Shown piece by piece: positions 1-8,572 of a DNA stretch of 64,000 bases. Each line of letters opens with the position of its first letter. The stretch's first letter is position 1. Under the pieces are notes generated by a model, which made no database searches, had not been told where the DNA came from, and worked only from the letters and a program-made list of their open reading frames with translations. Origin of the DNA: Fuscovulum blasticum DSM 2131 (lineage in GTDB: Bacteria > Pseudomonadota > Alphaproteobacteria > Rhodobacterales > Rhodobacteraceae); contig NZ_PZKE01000003.1 in assembly GCF_003034965.1 (NCBI RefSeq), forward strand, positions 223,673 through 287,672, in the 5' to 3' direction. A program made the translations under genes and the position numbers.

Positions 1-675
1 GTCATCACCCTGACCGGCCGGCCGGAACTGCGACCGCAGACCGTGGCCGTGCCGCGCGACCCGTCCAGCGCCGCCTTCCCGGTCTGCGCGGCATTGATCG
101 TCGAAGGGTCCGACATCCGTGTTCCGGGCGTGAGCCAGAACCTGACCCGCAACGGCCTGTATCTGACCCTGGTCGAGATGGGCGCCCGGATCGACTTTGA
201 AAACCCCCGCGAAGAGGGCGGCGAGTCGGTGGCCGACCTGCGCGTCCGCTTCTCGCCGGGCCTGAAGGGCATCGAAGTGCCGCCCGATCGCGCGCCCAGC
301 ATGATCGACGAATACCCGATCCTGTCGGTTGTTGCCGCCTTTGCCGAAGGCCGCACCGTGATGCGCGGGGTCAAGGAACTGCGGGTCAAGGAAAGCGACC
401 GGATCGACGCCATGGCGCGCGGGCTTGAAGCCTGCGGTGCGCGCATCGAAGAGGATGAGGATACCCTGATCGTTCACGGCATGGGGCCCGGCGGGCTGCC
501 CGGCGGAGGCACGGCGCAGACGCATCTGGACCACCGGATCGCGATGAGCTTCCTGGTGGCGGGAATGGCCGCCAAGGCGGAAATCGCGGTGGATGACGGC
601 AGCCCGATCGTGACCTCATTCCCGATCTTCGAGGGGTTGATGAACGGTCTCGGCGCGGCAATCCGCCGGGGATAG
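1..675 (+). CDS. aroA: 3-phosphoshikimate 1-carboxyvinyltransferase (EPSP synthase), C-terminal part
   Basis: The open frame enters from the left edge and ends at TAG/TGA 675, giving the last 224 residues of EPSP synthase, the shikimate-pathway enzyme that joins PEP to shikimate-3-phosphate in the cytoplasm. Family blocks visible are the [10 protein letters not shown] stretch near the edge, [12 protein letters not shown], the [12 protein letters not shown] block and DHRIAMSF close to the C-terminus. The full enzyme is about 440-450 residues, so about half lies outside the window. The next gene, trpF, converges on it. In related genomes cmk and rpsA usually follow aroA on the same strand, which is not the case here. 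The 5' truncation is only the window edge. Confidence 0.96.
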   Translation, partial: VITLTGRPELRPQTVAVPRDPSSAAFPVCAALIVEGSDIRVPGVSQNLTRNGLYLTLVEMGARIDFENPREEGGESVADLRVRFSPGLKGIEVPPDRAPSMIDEYPILSVVAAFAEGRTVMRGVKELRVKESDRIDAMARGLEACGARIEEDEDTLIVHGMGPGGLPGGGTAQTHLDHRIAMSFLVAGMAAKAEIAVDDGSPIVTSFPIFEGLMNGLGAAIRRG

Positions 676-697
676 CCGCAGGGCCGGCGCAATCGCG

Positions 698-736
698 CCC
701 CTTTCATCTGTCTGCAAGTACCCCCGCCGGAGGCAA
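698..736 (+). repeat. Dispersed intergenic repeat, copy 1 (degenerate)
   Basis: A diverged copy of the CTTTCATCTGTCCGCAAATA family found four more times in the window. This copy reads CTTTCATCTGTCTGCAAGTA and then runs into a GC-rich tract. It lies between the convergent aroA and trpF genes. Confidence 0.6.
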
Positions 737-832
737 ACGGATGAGCCCGTTGGGTCGCGCCTGCGCGGCCCAGAGGCGAGATGCAGGCGTGCAGCCGCGT
801 TTGCTCGGCTGCTCTGCCGAAAACCGGGCAGG

Positions 833-1504
833 TCAGCGAAGAATAGGGATCTCGGCCTTCATGCGGGTCGCGGCGGCGACGAAATCGGCGATCTTGGTCG
901 CGTCCTTGACCCCCGGCGCGCTTTCCACCCCCGACGACACGTCCACCTGCCGCGCGCCGGTCAGGCGGATCGCTTCGGCCACGTTCCCCGATGTCAGCCC
1001 ACCGGCCAACATCCATGGCCGCAGCCAGCGCCGCTGCGCCACCAGCCGCCAGTCGAAGGTCAGCCCATTGCCGCCGGGCAGGGCGGCGCCTTTCGGCGGT
1101 TTGGCATCGACCAGAATCTGGTCGGCCACCAGCGAATGTTCGAACAGCGTTTCAAGGTCACCCTCGTCGGCCACGCCCACGGCTTTCATCACCGGCAGAC
1201 CGAACCGCGCGCGCACTTCGGCCACACGTTCAGGGCTTTCCGATCCGTGCAGTTGCAACATGTCCAGCGGCACGGCCGCCAGAATGGCCTCCAGCGTGGC
1301 GTCGTCGGCGTTTACCGTCAGCGCCACCTTGCACAGCCCCTCGGGCGCGGACAGGGCGGCGATACGGGCCTCTTCCAGGCTGACGTTGCGGGGGGATTTG
1401 GCAAAGAACACGAAGCCCGCATAGGCCGCACCGCTGTCCACGACAGCCGCCACATCGGCCGGCGTCCTCAGTCCGCAGATCTTGACGCGAACCGGCGCAA
1501 TCAC
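833..1504 (-). CDS. trpF: Phosphoribosylanthranilate isomerase
   Basis: A 223-residue TIM-barrel enzyme of tryptophan synthesis that converts N-(5-phosphoribosyl)anthranilate to the carboxyphenylaminodeoxyribulose phosphate. It begins [12 protein letters not shown], with the catalytic Cys in the KICGL motif. Other family blocks are [27 protein letters not shown] and the phosphate-binding [10 protein letters not shown] and [12 protein letters not shown] start at 1504 is chosen because it overlaps the stop of lapA in a GTGA junction, and because a longer upstream reading would lie wholly inside lapA in another frame. It is probably cotranscribed with lapA and ihfB. Its usual partner trpB lies about 4.6 kb away on the opposite strand. 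Confidence 0.96.
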   Translation of the reverse strand: MIAPVRVKICGLRTPADVAAVVDSGAAYAGFVFFAKSPRNVSLEEARIAALSAPEGLCKVALTVNADDATLEAILAAVPLDMLQLHGSESPERVAEVRARFGLPVMKAVGVADEGDLETLFEHSLVADQILVDAKPPKGAALPGGNGLTFDWRLVAQRRWLRPWMLAGGLTSGNVAEAIRLTGARQVDVSSGVESAPGVKDATKIADFVAAATRMKAEIPILR

Positions 1505-1863
1505 CGCCGGCCGCCGCTGTCGAGCAGGGCCAGAACCTCGTCTTGCGGCGGGGTGCTGGTCGAATCCTTCAGCACCGCCAGTTCCCGCTCCAGCCGGGCC
1601 ACCTGCTTGGTCTTGCCCTTGGCCTCGGCGCGGATGCGGGCTTCGCGCAACCATTCCCAGACAAAGCCGATCAGCACGCCAAGCGCCACCGCGGCCAGGA
1701 TCACCAGGAACAGCGGCAACTGGAAGACATAATCCAGGTGCAGCAGCTTGGCCGGTTCTTCCGGCAGCAGGCGCACCGGCACCTCGGTGCGGTTGGCAAG
1801 CGCCAGCACCAGCAGCACCGCGCCAGTCGAAAGGATGAAGAGCAGTCTGAGCAATCGCAGCAT
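1501..1863 (-). CDS. lapA: LapA-family (DUF1049) inner-membrane protein
   Basis: A 120-residue protein with two hydrophobic segments (about residues 5-24 and 46-69), followed by a charged helix ([15 protein letters not shown] to ELAVLKD). This is the DUF1049/LapA layout. In enterobacteria LapA works with LapB to control lipopolysaccharide synthesis. No LapB-like gene is adjacent here, so only the family assignment is firm. It sits between ihfB and trpF on the same strand, and its TGA overlaps the GTG of trpF. The C-terminal tail after residue 95 is low in hydrophobicity and probably cytoplasmic. Confidence 0.8.
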   Translation of the reverse strand: MLRLLRLLFILSTGAVLLVLALANRTEVPVRLLPEEPAKLLHLDYVFQLPLFLVILAAVALGVLIGFVWEWLREARIRAEAKGKTKQVARLERELAVLKDSTSTPPQDEVLALLDSGGRR

Positions 1864-1958
1864 CGCAAGTCACCGGGAAGCTGTTTGGTGCCCGGACTAT
1901 CGGCTGCTTCGCGTCCACGCGCAACCCGCGCTTGCGGGTCGTGCGCCTGTGCCGCAGG

Positions 1959-2240
1959 TCATTTGCCGTTCAGGCGGTCCCGCAGCAGCTTGCCGGTCTT
2001 GAAGAAGGGAACCTTCTTGTCCTCGACCTGCACGGATTCGCCGGTGCGCGGGTTGCGGCCCAGCCGGGCATCGCGCGCCTTGACGGAAAAGGCCCCGAAG
2101 CCGCGCAGTTCCACCCGGTCCCCGCGCGCCAGGGCCTCGATGATTTCATCGAACACCGTGTTGACGATCCGCTCGACATGGCGCTGCGTCAGATGAGGAT
2201 TCTCATCCGCGATCTTCTGAATCAGTTCAGACCGGATCAT
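1959..2240 (-). CDS. ihfB: Integration host factor subunit beta
   Basis: A 93-residue DNA-bending protein of the HU/IHF family that pairs with IhfA. It starts [11 protein letters not shown] and has the family arm: [12 protein letters not shown], then LGRNPRTGE with the intercalating proline, then [15 protein letters not shown]. Spacing and length (about 94 residues) are typical of the beta subunit. IHF assists sigma-54 promoters by bending DNA between activator and polymerase, so it is relevant to the nif promoters at the other end of this window (known for the family; no IHF site was located here). It follows rpsA on the same strand, but a terminator and its own promoter lie between them. 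Confidence 0.96.
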   Translation of the reverse strand: MIRSELIQKIADENPHLTQRHVERIVNTVFDEIIEALARGDRVELRGFGAFSVKARDARLGRNPRTGESVQVEDKKVPFFKTGKLLRDRLNGK

Positions 2241-2303
2241 CCGTTCGTCCCCCCAGGTGGTTCAGCCCCGTCTGCGGCGGCCGCCACGATGTTCTTGTCA
2301 GGG

Positions 2304-2333
2304 ACTATAGAAGCAAGAATTGTCGACTGACAA
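2304..2333 (-). promoter_or_regulatory. Probable sigma-70 promoter of ihfB
   Basis: On the minus strand TTGTCA and TATAGT are separated by 18 bases, about 65 bases upstream of the ihfB ATG. It lies in the 331-base gap between rpsA and ihfB. The rest of that gap holds the rpsA terminator and no visible gene. Confidence 0.55.
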
Positions 2334-2488
2334 ATGAAAACGGGGGCTTGCGGGCAGGGCGCAGGGAACTCATGGCGGTGCGGGGGGCGGTTTGGGGGGC
2401 AATCGCCAGCCGGGCAGGGCCCGCAGCCCGGCCGCATGGCCCCGCGCTGGCCGCTGTGCCCCCGCCGCCCCGGGGCGATTCGCCTGCG

Positions 2489-2522
2489 GAAAAAGGAAAA
2501 GGCCGGGGCATTGCCCGGCCTT
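2489..2522 (-). terminator. Rho-independent terminator after rpsA
   Basis: On the minus strand an AAGGCCGGGC/GCCCCGGCC stem with a short loop is followed by TTTTCCTTTTT, about 50 bases after the rpsA stop. Confidence 0.8.
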
Positions 2523-2571
2523 CCCTGCTGTCAGATTGTGCCCGGCAACGCCGGACGGCGATCGTCTCCGA

Positions 2572-4251
2572 TCACTTCTCGCCCTTGAGCGCGGCACCCA
2601 GGATGTCGCCCAGCGAGGCGCCCGAATCGGACGACCCGTACTGTTCGACGGCTTCCTTCTCTTCCGCGATCTCGCGCGCCTTGATCGACAGACCCAGCTT
2701 GCGGGTCTTGGGGTCGATGTTGGTCACGCGGACGTCGATCTTGTCGCCCACCTGGAACCGCTCGGGGCGCTGGTCGCCACGGTCACGGCTCAGATCGGAA
2801 CGGCGGATGAACGACTTGGCGCCGTTGTATTCCACCTCGATGCCGCCATCCTCGATCGCGGTGACCGCGACGGTGATGATCGAGCCGCGCTTCACGCCGT
2901 CAACCGCGTCGGTGAACGAATCATCCGACAGCGCCTTGATGGACAGCGAGATGCGTTCCTTCTCGATGTCGACTTCCGAGACGACCGCCTGCACCACATC
3001 GCCCTTGCGGTAGGACTGGATGGCTTCCTCGCCACGCTTGTCCCACGACAGGTCCGAAAGGTGGACCATGCCGTCGATGTCGTTGTCGAGGCCGACGAAC
3101 AGACCGAATTCGGTGATGTTCTTCACTTCGCCTTCGATGGTCGAGTTCACCGGATGGTTCTCGGCGAACACTTCCCACGGGTTGCGTTGGGTCTGCTTCA
3201 GGCCCAGCGACACGCGGCGCTTGGCGCTGTCGATTTCCAGAACCATGACGTCCACCTCTTGCGAGGTCGAGACGATCTTGCCGGGGTGCACGTTCTTCTT
3301 GGTCCAGGACATTTCCGAAACGTGGACCAGACCTTCGACGCCCGCTTCCAGTTCGACGAATGCGCCGTAGTCGGTGATGTTGGTCACGCGGCCCTTGTGG
3401 ACCGAGTTGATCGGATAGGCCTTTTCGACCGCATCCCACGGGTCCGACTGCAACTGCTTCATGCCGAGGCTGATGCGGTGGGTTTCCTTGTTGATCTTGA
3501 TGACCTGAACCTTGATGGTCTCGCCGATCGCCAGGATTTCCGACGGATGGTTCACACGGCGCCAGGCCATGTCGGTCACATGCAGCAGGCCGTCAACGCC
3601 GCCCAGGTCAACGAAGGCACCGTATTCGGTGATGTTCTTGACCACGCCGTCCACAACTTGACCTTCGGTCAGGTTGCCGATGACTTCGGCGCGCTGTTCG
3701 GCGCGGCTTTCTTCCAGGATCGCACGGCGCGACACCACGATATTGCCGCGGCGACGGTCCATCTTCAGAATCTGGAACGGCTGCTTCATGCCCATCAGCG
3801 GGCCGGCATCGCGCACGGGGCGCACGTCGACCTGGCTGCCCGGCAGGAAGGCAACGGCACCGCCCAGATCGACGGTGAAGCCACCCTTGACCCGGCCAAA
3901 GATCGCGCCTTCGACGCGCTGTTCGCTGGCATAGGCCTTTTCCAGACGATCCCAGGCTTCCTCACGACGCGCCTTTTCGCGCGAGATGACGGCTTCGCCA
4001 CGGGCGTTCTCGACGCGGTCGAGATAAACCTCGACGGTGTCGCCCACGTTGATGTTGGGCTGCTCACCGGGGTTCGCGAATTCCTTGAGGTCGACGCGGC
4101 CTTCCATCTTGTAGCCAACGTCGATGATGGCCTGGCCCGCCTCGACGGCGATGACCTTGCCTTTGACAACCGTGCCCTCTTCGGGGGTGTCAATCTCGAA
4201 GCTCTCTTTCAGAAGGGCTTCGAATTCGTCCATAGCGTTTTTAGCGCACAT
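2572..4251 (-). CDS. rpsA: 30S ribosomal protein S1
   Basis: A 559-residue ribosomal protein S1, which binds mRNA leaders and helps load them on the 30S subunit. It consists of six S1 (OB-fold) repeats. Typical starts of repeats are visible as GTVVKGKVIAVEAGQAIIDVG, GQVVDGVVKNITEYGAFVDLGGVDGLLHVTD, GRVTNITDYGAFVELEAGVEGLVHVSE and GEVKNITEFGLFVGLDNDIDGMVHLSD. Length matches alphaproteobacterial S1 (about 555-570). The ATG at 4251 has AAAAGGATC about ten bases upstream. A nitroreductase gene lies between rpsA and cmk, which are commonly neighbours. Confidence 0.98.
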   Translation of the reverse strand: MCAKNAMDEFEALLKESFEIDTPEEGTVVKGKVIAVEAGQAIIDVGYKMEGRVDLKEFANPGEQPNINVGDTVEVYLDRVENARGEAVISREKARREEAWDRLEKAYASEQRVEGAIFGRVKGGFTVDLGGAVAFLPGSQVDVRPVRDAGPLMGMKQPFQILKMDRRRGNIVVSRRAILEESRAEQRAEVIGNLTEGQVVDGVVKNITEYGAFVDLGGVDGLLHVTDMAWRRVNHPSEILAIGETIKVQVIKINKETHRISLGMKQLQSDPWDAVEKAYPINSVHKGRVTNITDYGAFVELEAGVEGLVHVSEMSWTKKNVHPGKIVSTSQEVDVMVLEIDSAKRRVSLGLKQTQRNPWEVFAENHPVNSTIEGEVKNITEFGLFVGLDNDIDGMVHLSDLSWDKRGEEAIQSYRKGDVVQAVVSEVDIEKERISLSIKALSDDSFTDAVDGVKRGSIITVAVTAIEDGGIEVEYNGAKSFIRRSDLSRDRGDQRPERFQVGDKIDVRVTNIDPKTRKLGLSIKAREIAEEKEAVEQYGSSDSGASLGDILGAALKGEK

Positions 4252-4410
4252 ATGCAGTTGATCCTTTTCATGGTTTTCCGGCCGTGCGGTTGGCTCCGCA
4301 GGTCTTTGATGGCCCCGAATTGCGAAATCGCGCGGCCGTCCGGTTTTCCGGCGCTGCGCGACTTTCGTCTCGGGATGGCGGGCCTATAGCGCCAAGCGCC
4401 CCCGCAGGCA

Positions 4411-4443
4411 AGCAAAAGCGCGGCCCCTTTGCCCGGGCCGCGC
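4411..4443 (-). terminator. Terminator after the nitroreductase gene
   Basis: A GCGCGGCC/GGCCGCGC stem followed on the minus strand by TTTTGCTT, about 25 bases past the nitroreductase stop. On the plus strand the same stem is followed by CTTGTTTT, so it may work in both directions. Confidence 0.7.
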
Positions 4444-4468
4444 CTTGTTTTGTGGGTAAAAGCCGCCT

Positions 4469-5101
4469 TCAGGCGACGTTGTGCACCAGTTCGTTCAGCG
4501 GCTTGCGCACCTTCTTCTGGCCCTGAAGCCAGTCGCCCTCGGCGGCACGATAGCCCAGGGGCAGCAGCGTGACCGACCGAAGACCGCGCGCCCGCAGGCC
4601 AAGGATCTCGTCCACCTGCGCCGGATCGAAGCCTTCCATCGGGGTGGCGTCCACCTCTTCAAAGGCGGCGGCCGTAACCGCGATGCCAAAGGCGATATAG
4701 GCCTGACGGGCGGCGTGCTGGTAGTTTTCTTCGGCGCTGCGCGGCAGATACATGCCCTTCAGCCGGTCGTAGTATCCGGTCAGGGCTTCGGTCACGCCGC
4801 CGCGCTGGCGGCCGGTCTCGGCGACCACGGCGTCGATCCGCTCGGCGGTGTAGTTGTCCCAGGCGGCAAACACCAGAACATGGCTGCCATCGGTGATCTG
4901 CGCCTGATCCCAGGCCGCGGCGCGCAGCTTCGCCTTCACCTCGGGGTTGGTCACCACGATCACCTCGAAGGGCTGCAACCCGCTGGAAGTGGGTGCCAGT
5001 TGCACCGCCTCAAGGATGCGGTCCACCTTCGCTTGCGGCACGGCACGCGAGGGGTCCATCTTCTTGGTGGCATAGCGCCAGTTCAGTTTTTCGTTCAGCA
5101 T
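4469..5101 (-). CDS. Nitroreductase family FMN oxidoreductase (NfsB-like)
   Basis: A 210-residue flavoprotein of the NAD(P)H nitroreductase family. N-terminal RYATKKMDP and LAPTSSGLQPFEVIVV are the FMN-contact blocks. EALTGYYDRL, NYQHAARQAYIAFG and the C-terminal LPLGY (followed by KVRKPLNELV) match NfsB/dihydropteridine-reductase-like members. It probably reduces nitroaromatics, quinones or pterins in the cytoplasm; the natural substrate cannot be read from sequence. The ATG at 5101 is preferred over a TTG two codons upstream, because AAAGGGA sits six to seven bases before it. It has its own terminator and splits the usual cmk-rpsA pair. Confidence 0.88.
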   Translation of the reverse strand: MLNEKLNWRYATKKMDPSRAVPQAKVDRILEAVQLAPTSSGLQPFEVIVVTNPEVKAKLRAAAWDQAQITDGSHVLVFAAWDNYTAERIDAVVAETGRQRGGVTEALTGYYDRLKGMYLPRSAEENYQHAARQAYIAFGIAVTAAAFEEVDATPMEGFDPAQVDEILGLRARGLRSVTLLPLGYRAAEGDWLQGQKKVRKPLNELVHNVA

Positions 5102-5236
5102 CTGCAATCCCTTTCATGTGCCGCAGTGCGGCATCATCCGTTACATGGGGGAAATGCACCCGCAGGGAAGGGGTTGGACAGAGCCATGAGTGCACAGCGG
5201 ATGTGCAGAAATGGGGCTGTGCCTGGCTGGCGGGCC

Positions 5237-5836
5237 TTAGCCCGCCGCTGCGCGGTCCAGCCGGGCCGCCACCGCCGCAATCGCCTGCGCAACGGCGGCG
5301 TCGATGCTCAGGGCGCTGGTGTCGATCACCAGCGCATCGGCAGCGGGTTTTAGCGGGGCCTCGGCACGGCCCATGTCACGGGCGTCGCGTTCACGCACCT
5401 GGGCCAGAACCTCGGCCTCGTCGCCGCCCAGTTCCAGCCAGCGCCGGTGCGCCCGCACCTCGGGGCTGGCGGTGACATACAGCTTCACCTCGGCCTCGGG
5501 GCAGATCACCGTGCCGATGTCGCGCCCGTCCAGCACCGCGCCGCCCTCGGCCCGCGCAAAACGACGTTGAAACTCCAGCAGCGCGGCCCGCACCTCGGGG
5601 ATCACCGCCACCCGGCTGGCGGCCTGGCCCGCGGCAAGGCTGCGCAGATCGTCGCGCGCCAGATCGGCCGCGGTCAGCGACCGCGCGGCGGCCACCGGAT
5701 CGCCGCCCTTGGCGCCGACCGCACGATAAAGCGCCCCGGTGTCGAGATGGGCAAAGCCGAAGCGTGCCGCCACAGCCCGGCTGAGCGTGCCCTTGCCTGC
5801 TGCCGCCGGCCCGTCAATCGCCACCGTGAAGATCAT
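5237..5836 (-). CDS. cmk: (d)CMP kinase
   Basis: A 199-residue P-loop kinase that phosphorylates CMP and dCMP. It starts [17 protein letters not shown], with the nucleotide-binding loop at residues 9-17. [10 protein letters not shown], the [15 protein letters not shown] block (CMP binding) and [15 protein letters not shown] follow. Length is slightly short of the 220-230 usual for the family. Trimming is in the middle, while all key blocks are present. It lies upstream of the nitroreductase and rpsA on the same strand, and is divergent from trpB. Confidence 0.94.
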   Translation of the reverse strand: MIFTVAIDGPAAAGKGTLSRAVAARFGFAHLDTGALYRAVGAKGGDPVAAARSLTAADLARDDLRSLAAGQAASRVAVIPEVRAALLEFQRRFARAEGGAVLDGRDIGTVICPEAEVKLYVTASPEVRAHRRWLELGGDEAEVLAQVRERDARDMGRAEAPLKPAADALVIDTSALSIDAAVAQAIAAVAARLDRAAAG

Positions 5837-5947
5837 CGCCTGTCGTCCCAGCCCCGTGTCGCGGCCCGGAAACCGACCCCGCCGCCGCTCCTTACGCCCG
5901 GCGGCCCTGTTCCGTCAAATCCGCCAGGCCGTGCGCAGAGAACCATG

Positions 5948-6013
5948 CCCTTTCATCTGTCCTCAAATATCCCGGGGGAGGCTTCGCGCCAGCGAAGACG
6001 GGGGCAGCGCCCC
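5948..6013 (+). repeat. Dispersed intergenic repeat, copy 2
   Basis: CCCTTTCATCTGTCCTCAAATA followed by TCCCGGGGG and a GGGGGCAGCGCCCCC hairpin. The copy is interrupted by a small GCTTCGCG..AGCGAAG stem. It lies between the divergent cmk and trpB genes, so it overlaps their control region. Confidence 0.75.
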
Positions 6014-6071
6014 CTTTCCCCGCGCCGGGAAGGGCGCTACACCGCTTGGGTCTGCACGCAAGGAGAGCGCC

Positions 6072-7304
6072 ATGGCCGAAGACGGTGTGAACAGCTTCAT
6101 GACGGGGCCGGATGAGGCCGGGCGCTTTGGCCTGTTTGGTGGCCGGTTCGTCAGCGAGACGCTGATGCCGCTGATCCTTGAGCTAGAGGCCCGCTATGAA
6201 CATGCCAAGACCGACCCAACCTTCTGGGCCGAGATGGACGACCTGTGGAAGCACTATGTCGGCCGGCCGTCGCCGCTGTATTACGCGCCGCGGCTGACCG
6301 AGCATCTGGGCGGGGCGAAGATCTATCTCAAGCGCGACGAGCTGAACCACACCGGCGCGCACAAGATCAACAACGTGCTGGGCCAGATCATCCTGGCCCG
6401 CCGGATGGGCAAGACCCGGATCATCGCGGAAACCGGGGCCGGCCAGCACGGGGTCGCAACGGCGACGGTCTGCGCCAAGTTCGGGCTGAAATGCGTGGTC
6501 TACATGGGCGCGCATGATGTGGAACGCCAGGCGCCCAACGTGTTCCGTATGCGGCTTCTGGGGGCAGAGGTGATTCCGGTCACCTCGGGTCGCGGCACGC
6601 TGAAGGACGCGATGAACGATGCGCTGCGCGATTGGGTGACCAATGTGCGCGATACCTTCTACTGCATCGGCACGGTGGCCGGGCCGCATCCCTATCCGGC
6701 GATGGTGCGCGACTTCCAGTCGATCATCGGCAAGGAAGTGCGCTGGCAACTGGCCGAGCAGGAAGGCGAGGGGCGGCTGCCCGACACGGTGGTCGCGGCC
6801 ATTGGCGGCGGGTCGAACGCGATGGGTCTGTTCTACCCGTTCCTTGACGATCCGTCGGTGAACATCATCGGGGTCGAGGCCGGCGGCAAGGGCGTGGACG
6901 ACCGGATGCAGCATTGCGCCAGCCTGACCGGCGGGCGCCCCGGCGTGCTGCACGGCAACCGCACCTATCTGTTGCAGGATGGGGACGGGCAGATCCTGGA
7001 AGGCTTCTCGATCAGCGCGGGGCTGGATTATCCGGGCATCGGCCCCGAACACGCCTGGCTGCATGACATCGGCCGGGCTCAATATGTCAGCATCACCGAT
7101 GCAGAGGCGCTGGAGGCGTTCCAATTGTGCTGCAAGCTGGAAGGGATCATTCCCGCGCTGGAGCCGAGCCATGCGCTGGCCCATGTGATGAAGATCGCGC
7201 CGACGCTGCCCAAGGACCATATCATCGTGATGAACATGTGCGGCCGGGGCGACAAGGACATCTTCACCGTGGCCCGTCACCTGGGCTTTGACATGAAGAT
7301 CTGA
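6072..7304 (+). CDS. trpB: Tryptophan synthase beta chain
   Basis: A 410-residue PLP enzyme that condenses indole with L-serine to tryptophan, working as an alpha2-beta2 complex. Visible features are [13 protein letters not shown] near the N-terminus, the PLP-lysine motif [21 protein letters not shown], the phosphate-binding glycine loop [10 protein letters not shown], and the C-terminal [10 protein letters not shown]. Length fits the family (about 400). The ATG at 6072 has AGGAGA seven bases upstream; longer readings of the frame run through the repeat upstream. trpA is not in the window, and trpF lies on the other side of an oppositely oriented block. Confidence 0.97.
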   Translation: MAEDGVNSFMTGPDEAGRFGLFGGRFVSETLMPLILELEARYEHAKTDPTFWAEMDDLWKHYVGRPSPLYYAPRLTEHLGGAKIYLKRDELNHTGAHKINNVLGQIILARRMGKTRIIAETGAGQHGVATATVCAKFGLKCVVYMGAHDVERQAPNVFRMRLLGAEVIPVTSGRGTLKDAMNDALRDWVTNVRDTFYCIGTVAGPHPYPAMVRDFQSIIGKEVRWQLAEQEGEGRLPDTVVAAIGGGSNAMGLFYPFLDDPSVNIIGVEAGGKGVDDRMQHCASLTGGRPGVLHGNRTYLLQDGDGQILEGFSISAGLDYPGIGPEHAWLHDIGRAQYVSITDAEALEAFQLCCKLEGIIPALEPSHALAHVMKIAPTLPKDHIIVMNMCGRGDKDIFTVARHLGFDMKI

Positions 7305-7330
7305 TCCCGCGTCCGCAGCCGGATCCGGGC

Positions 7331-7364
7331 AAAGGCCCCGCAGCGCAGGCTGCGGGGCCTTTTC
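7331..7364 (+). terminator. Terminator after trpB
   Basis: An AAAGGCCCCGCAG/CTGCGGGGCCTTTT stem-loop ending in a T-run, about 27 bases after the trpB stop. Confidence 0.85.
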
Positions 7365-7384
7365 TATGGCCTGCTGTCAGCGCC

Positions 7385-7404
7385 GCATAAACCCGGGTTT
7401 ATGC
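7385..7404. promoter_or_regulatory. 20-base perfect palindrome, possible operator
   Basis: GCATAAACCCGGGTTTATGC is a perfect 20-base palindrome just after the trpB terminator and about 150 bases before the first PepSY gene. It is not followed by a T-run, so it fits a protein-binding site better than a terminator. The rest of the 7405-7555 gap shows no gene. Confidence 0.45.
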
Positions 7405-7555
7405 GTGCAAACCAAAGGCCGATTGCGCCAGAATAATCCGCAGACGAATGTTCGGGCCGTTCGTCATGCCCTTTGCTGGCCGTGTCGCCGGTTGGTGCGG
7501 CACCCTTGGCGCAGCGTCCCTGTCGGGCGGCGCCCCATCACAGGAGGCATGAGGG

Positions 7556-8038
7556 ATGAAGATGCGGACAAAGCTGAAGATGGTGACGGCGGTTCTGGTG
7601 CTGTCAGGTTCGGCGGCCCTTGCGGCGGTGACGACCGACCAGGTGGTCAGCCAGTTCCAGGCCGATGGTTACAGTTGGATCGAGGTGAAGAAGGGGCCGA
7701 CCCAGATCAAGGTCGAGGCGGTCAAGGGAACCGAGAAGGTTGAAGTGGTGATCGACACCGAAACCGGCGCGGTGATCGACCGCGAGGTCGAGGTGGCTTC
7801 GGCCCGCGAACAGGCGCGGACAGGTGTCGAGGTGAGCGAACGGTCGCGCGATTTCGAATCGCGGGACGAAGGGGATGATGAGGGTGATGATGGTGCCAGT
7901 GACGATGATGGCAGCGACCACGACAGTGGCGATGACCACGGGGATGATCACGATGATGATGGCGGGGACGACGATCACGGCGGTGGCGGCAGCGGCAATG
8001 GTGCCGGCGGCGACGACCACGGCGGCGATGACGACTGA
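7556..8038 (+). CDS. Exported PepSY-like protein with Asp/His-rich tail
   Basis: A 160-residue protein. Residues 1-23 form a signal peptide (KMRTKLK, hydrophobic VTAVLVLSGSAA, then ALAA). Residues 24-80 resemble a small PepSY domain (VVSQFQADGYSWIEVKKG, KVEVVIDTETGAVIDRE). Residues 104-160 are almost entirely Asp, Gly and His, with little other composition. PepSY domains are linked to inhibition of peptidases or to sensing roles in envelopes. The acidic His-containing tail suggests binding of divalent cations, but that is inference. The gene heads a three-gene unit with a second such protein and a membrane LuxR-type regulator. The low-complexity tail uses many GAT and GAC repeats. Confidence 0.72.
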   Translation: MKMRTKLKMVTAVLVLSGSAALAAVTTDQVVSQFQADGYSWIEVKKGPTQIKVEAVKGTEKVEVVIDTETGAVIDREVEVASAREQARTGVEVSERSRDFESRDEGDDEGDDGASDDDGSDHDSGDDHGDDHDDDGGDDDHGGGGSGNGAGGDDHGGDDD

Positions 8039-8134
8039 CGCCACGCTGTTCTTCAGCGGCATCCCGGCCTTGCCGGGGTGCCCCCCTTGGGCGAAGATCG
8101 CCGTCAGCGGGCAAGTCGGCCCCGGAGATCACGG

Positions 8135-8551
8135 ATGAACCGCAGAGGTTTCCTTGCCCTGTCCGCCGCGACACTGGCCCTGTTGCCGGTTGGGCCGGCC
8201 TTGGCCCAGGACGTGGTGACGGGCATCGTTCGCCAGCTTGAACGACGGGGCTATCGTGACATCACCGTCTCCCGCACCTGGCTGGGCCGGGCGCGGATTC
8301 AGGCGCATGGGCCGCGCGGGCTGCGCGAGATCATCATCAATCCCGCCACAGGCGAGATCCTGCGCGACCTGACCACCCGCGATGGCCGGAGCGGCGCAGC
8401 AGGCGGCGATCTTCTGGGGGGTGATGACGACAGCAAAGACGATGACGGCAATGATGATGACGGAGGCGATGACGACAGCGGTGATGACGATCACTCGGGT
8501 CACGGCGGCGGGGGCAGCGGTGGCGGTGAAGGAGAGGGTGATGACGACTGA
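8135..8551 (+). CDS. Second exported PepSY-like protein with acidic tail
   Basis: A 138-residue paralogue in layout of the preceding gene. The N-terminus NRRGFLALSAATLALL to PALAQ looks like a signal peptide, with a twin-arginine-like RRGFL. Residues 26-83 form a PepSY-like unit (IVRQLERRGYRDITVSRTWLG, REIIINPATGEILRD). Residues 92-138 are Asp/Gly/Ser-rich with one His-containing patch. The ATG at 8135 has GGAG nine bases upstream; a longer reading has no signal peptide at its start. The two proteins share architecture but little sequence, so they are old duplicates or independently tailed. Function is unknown; it is probably a periplasmic partner of the regulator that follows. Confidence 0.7.
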   Translation: MNRRGFLALSAATLALLPVGPALAQDVVTGIVRQLERRGYRDITVSRTWLGRARIQAHGPRGLREIIINPATGEILRDLTTRDGRSGAAGGDLLGGDDDSKDDDGNDDDGGDDDSGDDDHSGHGGGGSGGGEGEGDDD

Positions 8552-8572
8552 GACCGCCGCCGGGGGGCGCAG

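Noticed and set aside
2392..4389. A 665-residue plus-strand frame over rpsA
   Set aside because: It lies wholly antisense to the repeats of ribosomal protein S1, and its His/Asp-rich composition is the reverse reading of rpsA codons.
7870..8038. GAT/GAC-rich low-complexity tract as a possible microsatellite
   Set aside because: It stays in frame in the PepSY-like protein and encodes a mixed Asp/Gly/His tail. A second, different tract in the next gene supports a protein-level reason.
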